A DNA stretch of 64,000 bases from NCBI GenBank assembly GCA_030433005.1, contig JAUILQ010000016.1, forward strand, positions 1 through 64,000, written 5' to 3'. The position numbers were made by a program, and so were the translations under genes. This DNA is from Alphaproteobacteria bacterium (GTDB taxonomy: Bacteria > Pseudomonadota > Alphaproteobacteria > Kiloniellales > DSM-21159). The notes below the pieces were generated by a model. It did not search any database. It had not been told where the DNA came from and saw only the letters and a program-made list of their open reading frames with translations. Numbering within the stretch: the stretch's first letter is position 1; each line of letters begins with the position of its first letter. This document shows, piece by piece, positions 21,713-27,978 of this stretch.

Positions 21713-21788
21713 GAGCCCGTAGCTCAGTCGGTAGAGCAGCTGACTTTTAATCAGCAGGTCCTCGGTTCGACCCCGAGCGGGCTCACCA
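21713..21788 (+). tRNA. tRNA-Lys (anticodon TTT)
   Basis: A 76-nt cloverleaf: acceptor stem GAGCCCG pairs with CGGGCTC, followed by A and an encoded CCA. The D-arm starts AGCTCAGTCGG. The anticodon arm is GCTGA-CTTTTAA-TCAGC, with anticodon TTT in the loop. The T-arm GTTCGA loop is flanked by a CCTCG/CGAGG-type stem. The gene is complete, so the prophage integration at its 3' half left tRNA function intact. Confidence 0.97.
21739..21788 (+). repeat. attL (50-bp core repeat inside tRNA-Lys)
   Basis: Identical over 50 bp to 59326-59375; the match begins at the anticodon stem and ends exactly at the CCA end of the tRNA. Identity stops on both sides (A against T before, C against G after), which defines the core precisely. 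Confidence 0.95.
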
Positions 21789-21813
21789 CTTACAAGTCAA
21801 TGACTTAGGAGAA

Positions 21814-21850
21814 GGTCGGCCACCCTAAAAAGGGGCCGGCCTCTCTCTTA
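21814..21850 (+). terminator. Hairpin downstream of tRNA-Lys
   Basis: The arms GGTCGGCC (21814-21821) and GGCCGGCC (21834-21841) form an 8-bp stem with one G-U pair around an A-rich loop, followed by a pyrimidine tract TCTCTCTT. It could end the tRNA transcript. It lies inside the prophage. A small palindrome AAGTCA-A-TGACTT (21794-21806) precedes it. Confidence 0.5.
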
Positions 21851-21868
21851 GGTAGCGCCTAAGGTAGC
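21847..21868 (+). promoter_or_regulatory. Candidate integrase arm-type sites, attL side
   Basis: Two direct copies, CTTAGGTAGC (21847-21856) and CTAAGGTAGC (21859-21868), 12 bp apart, lie 60-80 bp inside attL. The same motif with one base change occurs as direct repeats just inside attR. Short repeated sites flanking both att cores are what a lambda-type integrase needs for arm binding. Confidence 0.55.
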
Positions 21869-21937
21869 ATCTGCGCAGACCTGACTGCGCTTCAGCGGTC
21901 GGAGCAGGTGGCGCGGTGGATCGAGCTGAAGACGGCT

Positions 21938-21962
21938 AAACCTGCGCAAGTTGCGCAGGTTT
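21938..21962. repeat. Perfect 25-bp palindrome
   Basis: AAACCTGCGCAA and its exact reverse complement flank a single central base. It could be a bidirectional terminator (for the lipoprotein gene arriving from the right), although only three T residues follow each arm, or a protein-binding site in the attL region. Confidence 0.5.
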
Positions 21963-21991
21963 CTACCGGCGGGCGCGGGACGACGCTTCGA

Positions 21992-22021
21992 GCTGCTAGC
22001 GGCTGCTAGCAGGTGCTAGCA
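21992..22021 (+). repeat. 10-bp tandem repeats with GCTAGC cores
   Basis: Three tandem 10-bp units (GCTGCTAGCG, GCTGCTAGCA, GGTGCTAGCA) each contain the palindrome GCTAGC; a fourth GCTAGC follows at about 22036. The spacing of one helical turn suggests a phased protein-binding array near attL, such as Xis or a regulator. Between 21789 and 22105 no gene is seen. Confidence 0.45.
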
Positions 22022-22105
22022 CGTTCGCGGAGGGCGCTAGCGCTGCGTCGGTGCGTGCGTCTGCGCCCTCGGATCGCGCCGTTCTCGCCGAGCCTCGTCT
22101 GGCGA

Positions 22106-22315
22106 TCAGTTGGCGGCTCTGACAAAGCCCTGCTCCTTCCAATCCTGGACGCACTGCTGCGCCAGCATGGCTCCTGCCTGTGCCCCCATCCCGGTGGTCC
22201 TGTACGGACCACACGTCACGATTTCGCCGCTCTTCGGATTGCGCATCGTGATCGTCTCAGCGCAGCCAGCGAGCAAACCAGCCACCAATCCTGCTGCAAA
22301 CGTGATCCTTAGCAT
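22106..22315 (-). CDS. Small prophage lipoprotein
   Basis: A 69-residue lipoprotein. The signal peptide MLRITFAAGLVAGLLAGC ends in a lipobox with Cys18 as the expected lipidation site. The mature part contains MRNPKSGEIVTCGPY and a second conserved Cys pair (CGPY...CVQDW), a plan seen in many small prophage lipoproteins of alphaproteobacteria. A strong GGGAGGG ribosome binding site precedes 22315. It may modify the envelope of the lysogen, for example in superinfection exclusion; this is inference. Confidence 0.7.
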   Translation of the reverse strand: MLRITFAAGLVAGLLAGCAETITMRNPKSGEIVTCGPYRTTGMGAQAGAMLAQQCVQDWKEQGFVRAAN

Positions 22316-22581
22316 CGCACCCTCCCCAGCGGTCTGGAAAGGCTCGCCCTGTGCGATCGAAGAGTCAACGGGAGTAGCAGCCCCGCCTCGCGCGCGCCTG
22401 GATGTGGTTGGCTAGCTAGCGTCCGTGAGGCTGCGCCGGCCAGGCAAAAGCTGGGCCACAGGTTCCTACTCGGTGGTTGCAGACTCCACTGAGCCCGGGG
22501 CGCTGCTGGCGGAAAGTACGCGCGACCGCACTCCCCCCGAAAGGGGATGCTTGTCGCGTTCGGATTGTGGCGGTAGCGTGT

Positions 22582-22610
22582 TCGCTGGGTGTGACAACCC
22601 GGACCAGCGA
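22582..22610. promoter_or_regulatory. Operator-like inverted repeat, copy 1
   Basis: TCGCTGG (22582-22588) and CCAGCGA (22604-22610) are inverted 7-bp arms. Between them GTGACAA (22591-22597) precedes the right arm by 6 bp. The combination GTGACAA-N6-CCAGCGA recurs at 22834-22853. Confidence 0.45.
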
Positions 22611-22780
22611 TAGGCAGGTTCCGTTGGCGCGGAAGCCCTGCTGAGGCGGCTAGAAGAGAGGCTTTGGCGAGCTTCTCAAGCCGCATGCGGAGCGCCTTGG
22701 CGGGCGCCCGACCCGACCACTATGGCCGGGGGCGGCGCGCCATGTCCAGAGCCTTGTGCTTAAAAGCCCGCCGACCTGTC

Positions 22781-22853
22781 TCGCTGGCAGGTTGTCACCC
22801 CCCGGCCGCCAGTGCCGTCCACTGGCATCGGCTGTGACAAGCCAAACCAGCGA
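22781..22853. promoter_or_regulatory. Operator-like inverted repeats, copies 2 and 3
   Basis: A reverse copy (TCGCTGG at 22781-22787 then TTGTCAC at 22792-22798) and a forward copy (GTGACAA at 22834-22840 then CCAGCGA at 22847-22853) face each other. The forward copy ends 9 bp before the ATG at 22863, so a protein bound there would directly control the operon. A related site (14 of 18 positions) lies at 50439-50456 in the late control region. Confidence 0.45.
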
Positions 22854-22862
22854 GTGACCACC

Positions 22863-23366
22863 ATGAACGGTTTCCTATCCGAACCCGCGGGAGTCGCCGT
22901 CCGGCTGTGCCCGCTCGACTACTCGTTCGACGAGCTGATCCAGATGGGCCTGACGGCCGAGGACAGCGACGTCGAGCCCGTCTACCAGCTGCTCGACAAG
23001 GCCATGGATATCGCCCTGGAGGCGATCACGGTCAGCACCCCCGAGATCCCGCCGGCGCCCGACGCGGCGTTCTACACCCCAGCCGAGGCCGAAGCCGGCC
23101 TGAAGGGCATGCCTGATGAGATCGCCCTTGCCCGTTGGCAGGCCTGGCAGGGGCTGGGCCTGCGCGCGCGGCTCGTCTACCCGGGAGCCGCCGGCCGCCA
23201 GCAGGAAGCCGAGGCCGGCGCCGCCGCTATCGAGGGCTGGTTCGCCGAATACAAGTCGGTGCTCGCGAAGGTTCGTTGGGACGAGCTGGCAGCTGCCTAT
23301 GATCGCCTCGAGCGCATCATTTTCGCCCGGCGCGGTGCCGACGCCGGCACGAGCGGGAGGGCCTGA
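22863..23366 (+). CDS. Prophage hypothetical protein, first gene of the attL-side operon
   Basis: A 167-residue soluble protein not recognised from any named family. It is acidic and largely helical in appearance, with an N-terminal segment around LCPLDYSFDELIQMGL and a C-terminal helical region with Trp and Arg (YDRLERIIFARRG). It has no signal peptide or membrane segment. Its start at 22863 follows the operator-like repeats directly. The second gene starts 3 bp after its stop, so the two are co-transcribed. It may be paired functionally with the next gene, as both have a similar length and a similar Asp-rich N-terminal region. Confidence 0.6.
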   Translation: MNGFLSEPAGVAVRLCPLDYSFDELIQMGLTAEDSDVEPVYQLLDKAMDIALEAITVSTPEIPPAPDAAFYTPAEAEAGLKGMPDEIALARWQAWQGLGLRARLVYPGAAGRQQEAEAGAAAIEGWFAEYKSVLAKVRWDELAAAYDRLERIIFARRGADAGTSGRA

Positions 23367-23369
23367 GCC

Positions 23370-23921
23370 ATGCAGACCACGCGACGTAACCTGTTGGCCT
23401 CTGCCGCCGCGCTCCCGGTGACAGCGGCAATGCCGGCCCTACCAGCCCCGCACCCCGACGCCCAGCTGTTCGCGATGCTGGAAGATCTGACGCGTCGGCT
23501 TCAGCGAGAGAGCGCTGCTTCGGCCCATCTCGATGCTGTCTACAACGTTCTCGACAAAGCGACGGGCGAGCGCCCGCGGCTGCCGTTCGGCGTCGCCCTT
23601 TCGGATCTGCCGGAGGGGGCGCGCGAGCGCTGGGCGGAACGGCTGCAGGACTGGAACCGCCGCCAGCAGGAGCACCCCCTGTATGCGGAGGTCGAGGCGG
23701 CGGCCGAGGCCTGGGAAGCGCTCAACGATGCGCGCCGCGAACTCGAAGAGCCGTTCCGCGTCATGCCCGCCGAGACCGTTGCCGGGGTGCTGGCGAAGCT
23801 GCGCAACCTGCGCAGCGATTCCGCCTGGCAGGACGGATGCGTCGAGGATTGGATCACCGGCCCGCTCGACCAGGCCATCATCGACCTGGAGCACCTTGCC
23901 GGTGCGGAGGTGGTTCGATGA
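23370..23921 (+). CDS. Prophage exported protein with Tat-like signal
   Basis: A 183-residue protein starting MQTTRRNLLASAAALPV, a twin-arginine-type signal (TRRNLL) with a hydrophobic stretch and a Pro/Ala-rich cleavage region. The mature part is helical, charged, and rich in Trp and Glu, without an identifiable catalytic motif. Exported proteins with this signal plan are frequent in prophages of rhizobia and relatives. The start follows a GGGAGG ribosome binding site, and its stop overlaps the next start (ATGA). Confidence 0.65.
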   Translation: MQTTRRNLLASAAALPVTAAMPALPAPHPDAQLFAMLEDLTRRLQRESAASAHLDAVYNVLDKATGERPRLPFGVALSDLPEGARERWAERLQDWNRRQQEHPLYAEVEAAAEAWEALNDARRELEEPFRVMPAETVAGVLAKLRNLRSDSAWQDGCVEDWITGPLDQAIIDLEHLAGAEVVR

Positions 23922-24265
23922 ACGGGTTCCGCTTCCTGCACCCGCTCCGCGCCGGCGAGCGCTGGGCCTCGCTGGAGATCACGGACGACGCCATGGCGCC
24001 GCGGTACGAGGCTTCCGATCTGCTTCTGGTCGATCGAGACGCGGCGCAGGACTTCAGCCTGCCCGGCGACTACTTGCTGTCGACGGGCGGGCCGGTGCTG
24101 CTGCGCCAGGTCACGCCGCTCGCCGGCGGCTTGATGCGACTGCGATCCTACGAGGGCGCGGTCCAGGCCGATGCGGTGGATCTGCGCTGCTACTGGATCT
24201 CCATCGGCCGCATTCATGGCCGCTTTGTCGATCTGCCGCATGAAGCGGCGGGGGGTGCAGCGTGA
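23918..24265 (+). CDS. S24/LexA-fold domain protein lacking catalytic residues
   Basis: A 115-residue protein that resembles the C-terminal peptidase domain of LexA and CI repressors but has no DNA-binding domain. The family block around the catalytic Ser normally reads (G/D)-D-S-M-x-P; here residues 23-30 read DDAMAPRY, with Ala25 in the Ser position. The later block that normally ends in the catalytic Lys reads PVLLRQV (residues 59-65), with Arg63 in the Lys position. The surrounding pattern (LLLVDRD, LPGDYLL) is preserved. It overlaps both neighbours by 4 bp (ATGA, GTGA). A non-cleaving dimerisation partner or anti-repressor decoy is possible; this is inference. Confidence 0.6.
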   Translation: MNGFRFLHPLRAGERWASLEITDDAMAPRYEASDLLLVDRDAAQDFSLPGDYLLSTGGPVLLRQVTPLAGGLMRLRSYEGAVQADAVDLRCYWISIGRIHGRFVDLPHEAAGGAA

Positions 24266-24555
24266 ACCGGCGCGGCTGGTGGACCGACGCCAGGGTCAAG
24301 GAGCTCCGGCAACGGCACGGACGCGGCGAGAGCAGCATTCAGATCGCGGCGGCACTCGGTACGACGAAAGATGCCGTGGTCTCGAAAGCTCACCGGCTCC
24401 GGCTCTACTTCAGGCCTCCGCCCATCGATCCAGCCACCGCCGGCCAGAAGCAGCCGGCGCGCTCGAAGGTCGAACAGCGCTGGGTCGCGCTCGCGGAAGC
24501 CACCGGCGCCAACCCCGAATCGGTTCGGCAGCGGGCGCTGGCGAGCTGGGTCTGA
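24262..24555 (+). CDS. GcrA-like DNA-binding protein
   Basis: A 97-residue protein whose N-terminal 45 residues match the GcrA DNA-binding domain plan: WWTDARVKELRQRHGRG then SIQIAAALGTTKDAVVSKAHRLRLY. GcrA is an alphaproteobacterial cell-cycle regulator that binds methylated GANTC DNA and sigma-70. The rest of GcrA, including the sigma-binding C-terminal region, is not recognisable; the C-terminal half resembles a short helical tail. The GTG start overlaps the previous stop. A phage GcrA mimic could tie phage gene expression to the host cell cycle; this is inference. Confidence 0.6.
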   Translation: MNRRGWWTDARVKELRQRHGRGESSIQIAAALGTTKDAVVSKAHRLRLYFRPPPIDPATAGQKQPARSKVEQRWVALAEATGANPESVRQRALASWV

Positions 24556-24621
24556 TCAGCTATCTTGCGACGCTCGGACCCGAGGGATAGGGTCCAAGTG
24601 CTCGCTAGGTTCCGATGGAAG

Positions 24622-24657
24622 AAGGGGCTCGGCCGCCAGTAGGCGCGCCGGGCCCTT
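24622..24657. terminator. Bidirectional terminator between convergent genes
   Basis: AAGGGGCTCGGC (24622-24633) pairs with GCCGGGCCCTT (24647-24657) with one bulge; A residues precede it and a T-rich stretch (CTTTCACTTTC) follows. It sits between the plus-strand operon and the convergent Rap1a-like gene. A smaller GGACCC/GGGTCC hairpin lies just before it. Confidence 0.6.
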
Positions 24658-24664
24658 TCACTTT

Positions 24665-25039
24665 CTAGCGCGCGGCCTGCTCGCAGGGGAAAGCGTCGCT
24701 CATGGCCCACAGCACTGACAGGCGAGCGCTTTCGTGCAGCTTCTCCGGGTGGTCGTTGGCCCACTTCACATAGACGCGGACAGCCTGCTCGTTCTGGATC
24801 CCTTGCCGCGGCATGCAGAAGCCCGTCGAGGCGCCGTAGGCCTCGGCGATGCTGTGCATGTCGATGAAGCCGGCCAAGTAGGAGGCGCAGGCCAGCAGAC
24901 CGAGCTCTGGTGCGCTCGCCGGCTCGCGCCCCTCACACTGCCGCAGAAGGTTGATAGCTTGGTTCTGAGCGGCACCGGTCTGCGGAGCCAGGAGCGACAG
25001 GCCTATGGCGATCGCCGCCAAGGTACGCCTTGTGCACAT
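24665..25039 (-). CDS. Rap1a/Tai-family secreted protein
   Basis: A 124-residue exported protein. Residues 1-24 form a signal peptide (MCTRRTLAAIAIGLSLLAPQ...). The mature protein has the Rap1a immunity-protein plan: an N-terminal CEG, a central ACASYLAGFIDM, then FCMPRQGIQNEQAVRVYVK and a C-terminal DAFPC, giving two probable disulfides. Family members neutralise type VI effectors such as Ssp1 in Serratia; prophage-encoded relatives are common and of unknown target. The start at 25039 is chosen over upstream frames because it opens the signal peptide and has a GAAGG site. It is convergent with the attL-side operon. Confidence 0.7.
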   Translation of the reverse strand: MCTRRTLAAIAIGLSLLAPQTGAAQNQAINLLRQCEGREPASAPELGLLACASYLAGFIDMHSIAEAYGASTGFCMPRQGIQNEQAVRVYVKWANDHPEKLHESARLSVLWAMSDAFPCEQAAR

Positions 25040-25216
25040 GCCGATGGAGCCTTCTGCGCTGTGTAGGGCGCGCCGGCCTCGATCAAGGCCTGCTTCCAGC
25101 CATGTGGAGGCGGCCATGGTACACCCCAAGCTGCAAGAGTGGAACGCGACCAGCCACCGCGCAGCGTCCGGGCGGCCAGTATCTCTGCTTCCGTAACCGG
25201 CCGTCGGCCGGCATCG

Positions 25217-25390
25217 TCAGCTTCGCGGCCCACTCGCCTTTCCCTTCTTCGGCTGCTGTGCCTCGGCGTGGTCCTTGAGAGCCAAAGCGATATAGGTGCT
25301 GAGCGGCCGGCGATCATCTTCCGCCAGCTTTCGCAGAGCCTCGTGCAGCTCCGGGTCGATGCGAATGCTCAAGTGCACGCTCTTGGCCAT
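25217..25390 (-). CDS. Ribbon-helix-helix (CopG-like) regulator
   Basis: A 57-residue protein with the RHH plan: a beta strand (SVHLSIRID), helix 1 (PELHEALRKLAEDD), turn (RRPLS), and helix 2 (TYIALALKDHAEA), then a basic tail. AGGAG lies 8 bp before the ATG at 25390, which supports this start over an upstream GTG. It is divergent from the second tyrosine recombinase across a 85-bp spacer full of inverted repeats, so it probably autoregulates and may control the recombinase. It has no toxin partner of its own, although RHH proteins are often antitoxins. Confidence 0.7.
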   Translation of the reverse strand: MAKSVHLSIRIDPELHEALRKLAEDDRRPLSTYIALALKDHAEAQQPKKGKASGPRS

Positions 25391-25409
25391 AGGCCCTACT
25401 CCTGCCGGT

Positions 25410-25455
25410 GTTGACACCGAGGCACGTGTCCCACAATGTGTTACATCGTGTCAAC
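25410..25455. promoter_or_regulatory. Operator region between RHH gene and recombinase
   Basis: GTTGACAC (25410-25417) and GTGTCAAC (25448-25455) are exact inverted arms, each containing a TTGACA -35-like hexamer pointing inward. Between them the sequence CACAATGTGTTACA (25432-25445) is, on the minus strand, TGTAACACATTGTG. Nearly the same 14-mer lies inside the promoter of the DUF932 gene at 50808-50821. Confidence 0.5.
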
Positions 25456-25475
25456 CGGCGGAGAAGGCAAGAGCC

Positions 25476-26282
25476 ATGGCCAGCAGGCAATCGGGCGGCA
25501 AGCCAACCACCTTCTCCGAGGCTGCGGCGCGCTATCTTGCGTTCCGGCGCCCGAGTGTCTTCGATGAGCGGGGCATTGAGCGGCTGCGGGCAGACGCCCT
25601 CGGCCGGATGCGGCTCGACGATATCTGCCGAGACGATATCGCCAGCGCGGCCCGTCGCCTTTATCCAAAGGCCATGGCTTCGACGCGAAACCGCCGGGTC
25701 TATGTCCCGGTCGCTTCCGTCATGCACTACGCCGCCGACAACCGCTGGTGCGCCTACCTGCGCGTCGAGAAGGAGCGGGAGCCGACGCCGGCGCCGCGGG
25801 CGCTCAGTCCCGAGGTCGCCCAGGCCCTCATGGCGACAGCCGAGGGTGACCTGGCCGACCTGCTGCTGTTCCTCTTCAAACAGGGCTGGCGAGTCGGCGA
25901 TACGCTGAGCCTGACGTGGGACCGCATAGACCTGCGCCGGGGCTTGGTGCTCTACGAGATCAGCAAGACGGACGAGTGGGCCACGGCGCCGCTGCAGAAG
26001 GACGTCCGGGCCATGCTGGAGCGACGCGGCCCGGGCGTCGGGCTGGTCTTCCCATACCGCTACCGCCATGCGGTCTATCGAGCGCTCGCGCCGCTCTGCA
26101 AGAAGCTCGGCGTGCATTTCACCCCGCACCAGGGCCGGCATACCTTCGCCACGAGGCTCCGGAACCTGGGGGAAGAGATTGACGCGATCGCAGCTGCCGG
26201 CCTCTGGCGAGACCCGCAGTCAGTTCTCCGCTATGGTCGGATCAACGTTGAGGGCGTGCGCGCAACCATCGACAGGCTCTGA
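25476..26282 (+). CDS. Second tyrosine recombinase
   Basis: A 268-residue tyrosine recombinase, shorter than the attR-side integrase and without the DUF4102 arm-binding domain. The catalytic set is complete: Arg139 (QGWRVGDTLSL), Lys164 (ISKTDEW), His218 and Arg221 (HQGRHTF), Trp244 in the His/Trp position (GLWRDP), and Tyr253 (VLRYGRI). The N-terminal about 90 residues form a compact core-binding domain. It starts at 25476 after GGAGAAGG. It may act as a site-specific recombinase for dimer resolution, inversion or decatenation of the phage genome, or be a captured integrase; its target is not evident. Confidence 0.85.
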   Translation: MASRQSGGKPTTFSEAAARYLAFRRPSVFDERGIERLRADALGRMRLDDICRDDIASAARRLYPKAMASTRNRRVYVPVASVMHYAADNRWCAYLRVEKEREPTPAPRALSPEVAQALMATAEGDLADLLLFLFKQGWRVGDTLSLTWDRIDLRRGLVLYEISKTDEWATAPLQKDVRAMLERRGPGVGLVFPYRYRHAVYRALAPLCKKLGVHFTPHQGRHTFATRLRNLGEEIDAIAAAGLWRDPQSVLRYGRINVEGVRATIDRL

Positions 26283-26463
26283 TACGCGGCGCTACGGCAG
26301 CGGCCCGCACCGAAGCGATCCCCCTATCTCTGAGAGGCCGTCTTGGGCCATCATCTGGTTTCTGGCGATGCAGTTCTGCACGCACTGGTTTAGCTTTTGT
26401 AGCTTCACGAGATCCGAACTGCTAGCGTTCTCCCGTCGATACACCAACCGGGAGGGTTACGCC

Positions 26464-26643
26464 GTGAACAAGATTGGCTTTGCCGCTGCAGCGGCTCTCA
26501 TGCTCATGGCCTCGGCCACTGTCAGCGTCGCCGGAACGCCGACCGCGCCCGAGCGGAACAGCCAGGAGTACCAGCACAGTGGCGGCACCGACGCGAACGG
26601 GTGCCACAAGAACCACAAGACCGGTGGCTACCACTGCCACTGA
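26464..26643 (+). CDS. Small secreted His/Cys-rich protein (HSGGTD..GCH..YHCH type)
   Basis: A 59-residue exported peptide. It has a signal peptide (VNKIGFAAAAALMLMASAT...) and a mature part of about 35 residues ending in HSGGTDANGCHKNHKTGG followed by YHCH. This Cys/His pattern resembles the small presumably metal-binding domain often found with secreted nucleases. The GTG start at 26464 follows a GGGAGG ribosome binding site. The next gene encodes a secreted SNase-like nuclease, and a strong hairpin separates the two. Confidence 0.6.
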   Translation: MNKIGFAAAAALMLMASATVSVAGTPTAPERNSQEYQHSGGTDANGCHKNHKTGGYHCH

Positions 26644-26670
26644 CCCGCAGCTGCTGCCCCTGATGGAGGC

Positions 26671-26702
26671 TCGGCCCCTGGCCAGCCCCTATCAGGGGCC
26701 GA
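26671..26702 (+). terminator. Strong hairpin after the His/Cys-rich gene
   Basis: TCGGCCCCTG (26671-26680) and CAGGGGCCGA (26693-26702) form a perfect 10-bp stem with a 12-nt loop. Only a short T run follows (TTCTATG), so termination may be partial. Confidence 0.55.
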
Positions 26703-26762
26703 TTCTATGACTACGAGCGCCTGGCGGCGGTCGCGCGCACCTGCAGAGCGAGGGGAGTTGCA

Positions 26763-27200
26763 TTGTCGCTGCTGAGTGGGGTGCGTTTGCTCGTCGCCTT
26801 GGTGTCGCTCACCGCTCCGGCCGCTGCCAACGAGATCATACCCGGCCCGGTGCCGGCTGAGGTCGTCTCGGTCTACGACGGCGACACCCTGACTGTGATC
26901 GCCCATCCATGGCCCTCGCTAGCGATCGAGACGGGCGTGCGGGTGCTCGGAATCGACACGCCCGAGATCCGCGGCAAATGCCCCGAGGAGAAGGCGGCCG
27001 CCATCGCCGCGCGTGACGCGCTGATCGAGATAGTCGGCGAGACGGTCAAGCTCTACCAGGTGCAGGAAGGCAAGTACGCCGGCCGGGTCGTCGCGGTGGT
27101 CGTCGCCGGTGGGCGCGACGTCGTCGAGCAGATGCTCGAGCGCGGCCACGGGCGGCGCTACGACGGCGGACGGCGCGAAGCGTGGTGCCCCGGTGAGTGA
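26763..27200 (+). CDS. Secreted staphylococcal-nuclease-like (SNase) protein
   Basis: A 145-residue exported nuclease. The signal peptide (MSLLSGVRLLVALVSLTAPAAA) is followed by the SNase fold: YDGDTLTV with the metal-binding Asp residues, GVRVLGIDTPEIRGKCPEEK with the Arg and Asp/Glu active-site elements, then KYAGRVVAVVVAGG with the second conserved Arg. It lacks the C-terminal helix length of long family members. The TTG start at 26763 is tentative. A secreted nuclease in a prophage may degrade host or competitor DNA; the target is not known. Confidence 0.75.
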   Translation: MSLLSGVRLLVALVSLTAPAAANEIIPGPVPAEVVSVYDGDTLTVIAHPWPSLAIETGVRVLGIDTPEIRGKCPEEKAAAIAARDALIEIVGETVKLYQVQEGKYAGRVVAVVVAGGRDVVEQMLERGHGRRYDGGRREAWCPGE

Positions 27201-27414
27201 CATGGCCGCGGCGGTCGAAGCCTACTGGCAGCGCCGACGCGACCTCGGCCCGGCTGTCGGTGCCGAGCAAGCTGCATGGGAAGCGGCTCTGGCAGCCGCC
27301 GGCGTTGATCCGGCCAAGCCGTTCGCCGAGAGGTCAGAGGAGGAGTGGAAGGTCGCCCAACGCCTACAGCGGGCGATCGCGCTCAGTTCGGATCCGGCGC
27401 ACTCGGCCGGTTGA
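27193..27414 (+). CDS. Small hypothetical protein following SNase
   Basis: A 73-residue cytosolic helical protein beginning at a GTG that overlaps the SNase stop (alternative ATG at 27202). It is rich in Ala, Glu and Trp with no known motif. Its 3' end overlaps the 3' end of the convergent holin gene by about 30 bp. Translational coupling and overlap suggest it is real; the function is unknown. Confidence 0.45.
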   Translation: MSDMAAAVEAYWQRRRDLGPAVGAEQAAWEAALAAAGVDPAKPFAERSEEEWKVAQRLQRAIALSSDPAHSAG

Positions 27415-27976
27415 CCAGGGCGCTGGCAAGCCGGGTCAGAGCGCGCGTGGGCGGCTCCTGCCCCCTCTCCACTGCCTTGTCGTCGGAGCGCTTCACGACA
27501 TAGAGCCCACCGACGCCGGCCAGGGCGTAGACCACCCACTGCAGCGCCGCGATGGTCTCGGGCAGCAGCACCGGCTCACGCCAGGCGACCACCACCGCTG
27601 TGGCCGCGGCGGCGAGCCCGATGACCACCAGGGCATAGATGATGGTCGGCCGAGCACGGCGGACATAGGCGTCGTCGCTCCGCGCCTGCTCGCGCCAGCT
27701 CTGTTCCCGCTCCCGCAGCTGCGCCGTCTCTTCCTGGGCCAGGGCAACCGCCTTGTCGGCCATCAGCTTCTGGAACTCGACGAAGGCGCCAGGGTCGGCG
27801 CGCAGGGCCGCCACGGCTGCATTGGAGTCCGCCTCGCCGGTGACCTGGCGGGCTAGCCCCGCGGCTTCCTCGGCGACTTGCGCGGCGCGCGACTCGTCGC
27901 CGGCGATCCACTTCACGATCGAGGGCGCAGCGTCGATCGCGAGGCCGAGGGCGCCGGCGATGAGGGGCAGCGGCAT
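27383..27976 (-). CDS. Holin of the 3TM gene-transfer-release type
   Basis: A 197-residue membrane protein at the end of the late region. Residues 1-20 are hydrophobic (MPLPLIAGALGLAIDAAP), followed by a long hydrophilic helical region (residues about 30-110). Two C-terminal transmembrane helices follow (PTIIYALVVIGLAAAATAVV and an ALQWVVYALAGVGGLYVV segment). The C-terminal block matches GTA_holin_3TM proteins of alphaproteobacteria, which open the inner membrane for release. It starts 2 bp after the endolysin stop, forming a lysis cassette. Confidence 0.8.
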   Translation of the reverse strand: MPLPLIAGALGLAIDAAPSIVKWIAGDESRAAQVAEEAAGLARQVTGEADSNAAVAALRADPGAFVEFQKLMADKAVALAQEETAQLREREQSWREQARSDDAYVRRARPTIIYALVVIGLAAAATAVVVAWREPVLLPETIAALQWVVYALAGVGGLYVVKRSDDKAVERGQEPPTRALTRLASALVNRPSAPDPN

Positions 27977-27978
27977 GG

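Larger units (their letters stand above)
22316..22862. other. Control region upstream of the attL-side operon
   Basis: No gene is supported in these 547 bp; frames crossing it lack starts and domain sense. The region holds three copies of a GTGACAA...CCAGCGA element (annotated below) and separates the lipoprotein gene from the plus-strand operon starting at 22863. No clear -35/-10 pair was found. Confidence 0.5.

Noticed and set aside
22309-22686. A 125-codon minus-strand frame in the control region before the attL-side operon
   Set aside because: No ribosome binding site, no domain, low-complexity composition; the region instead holds operator-like repeats.
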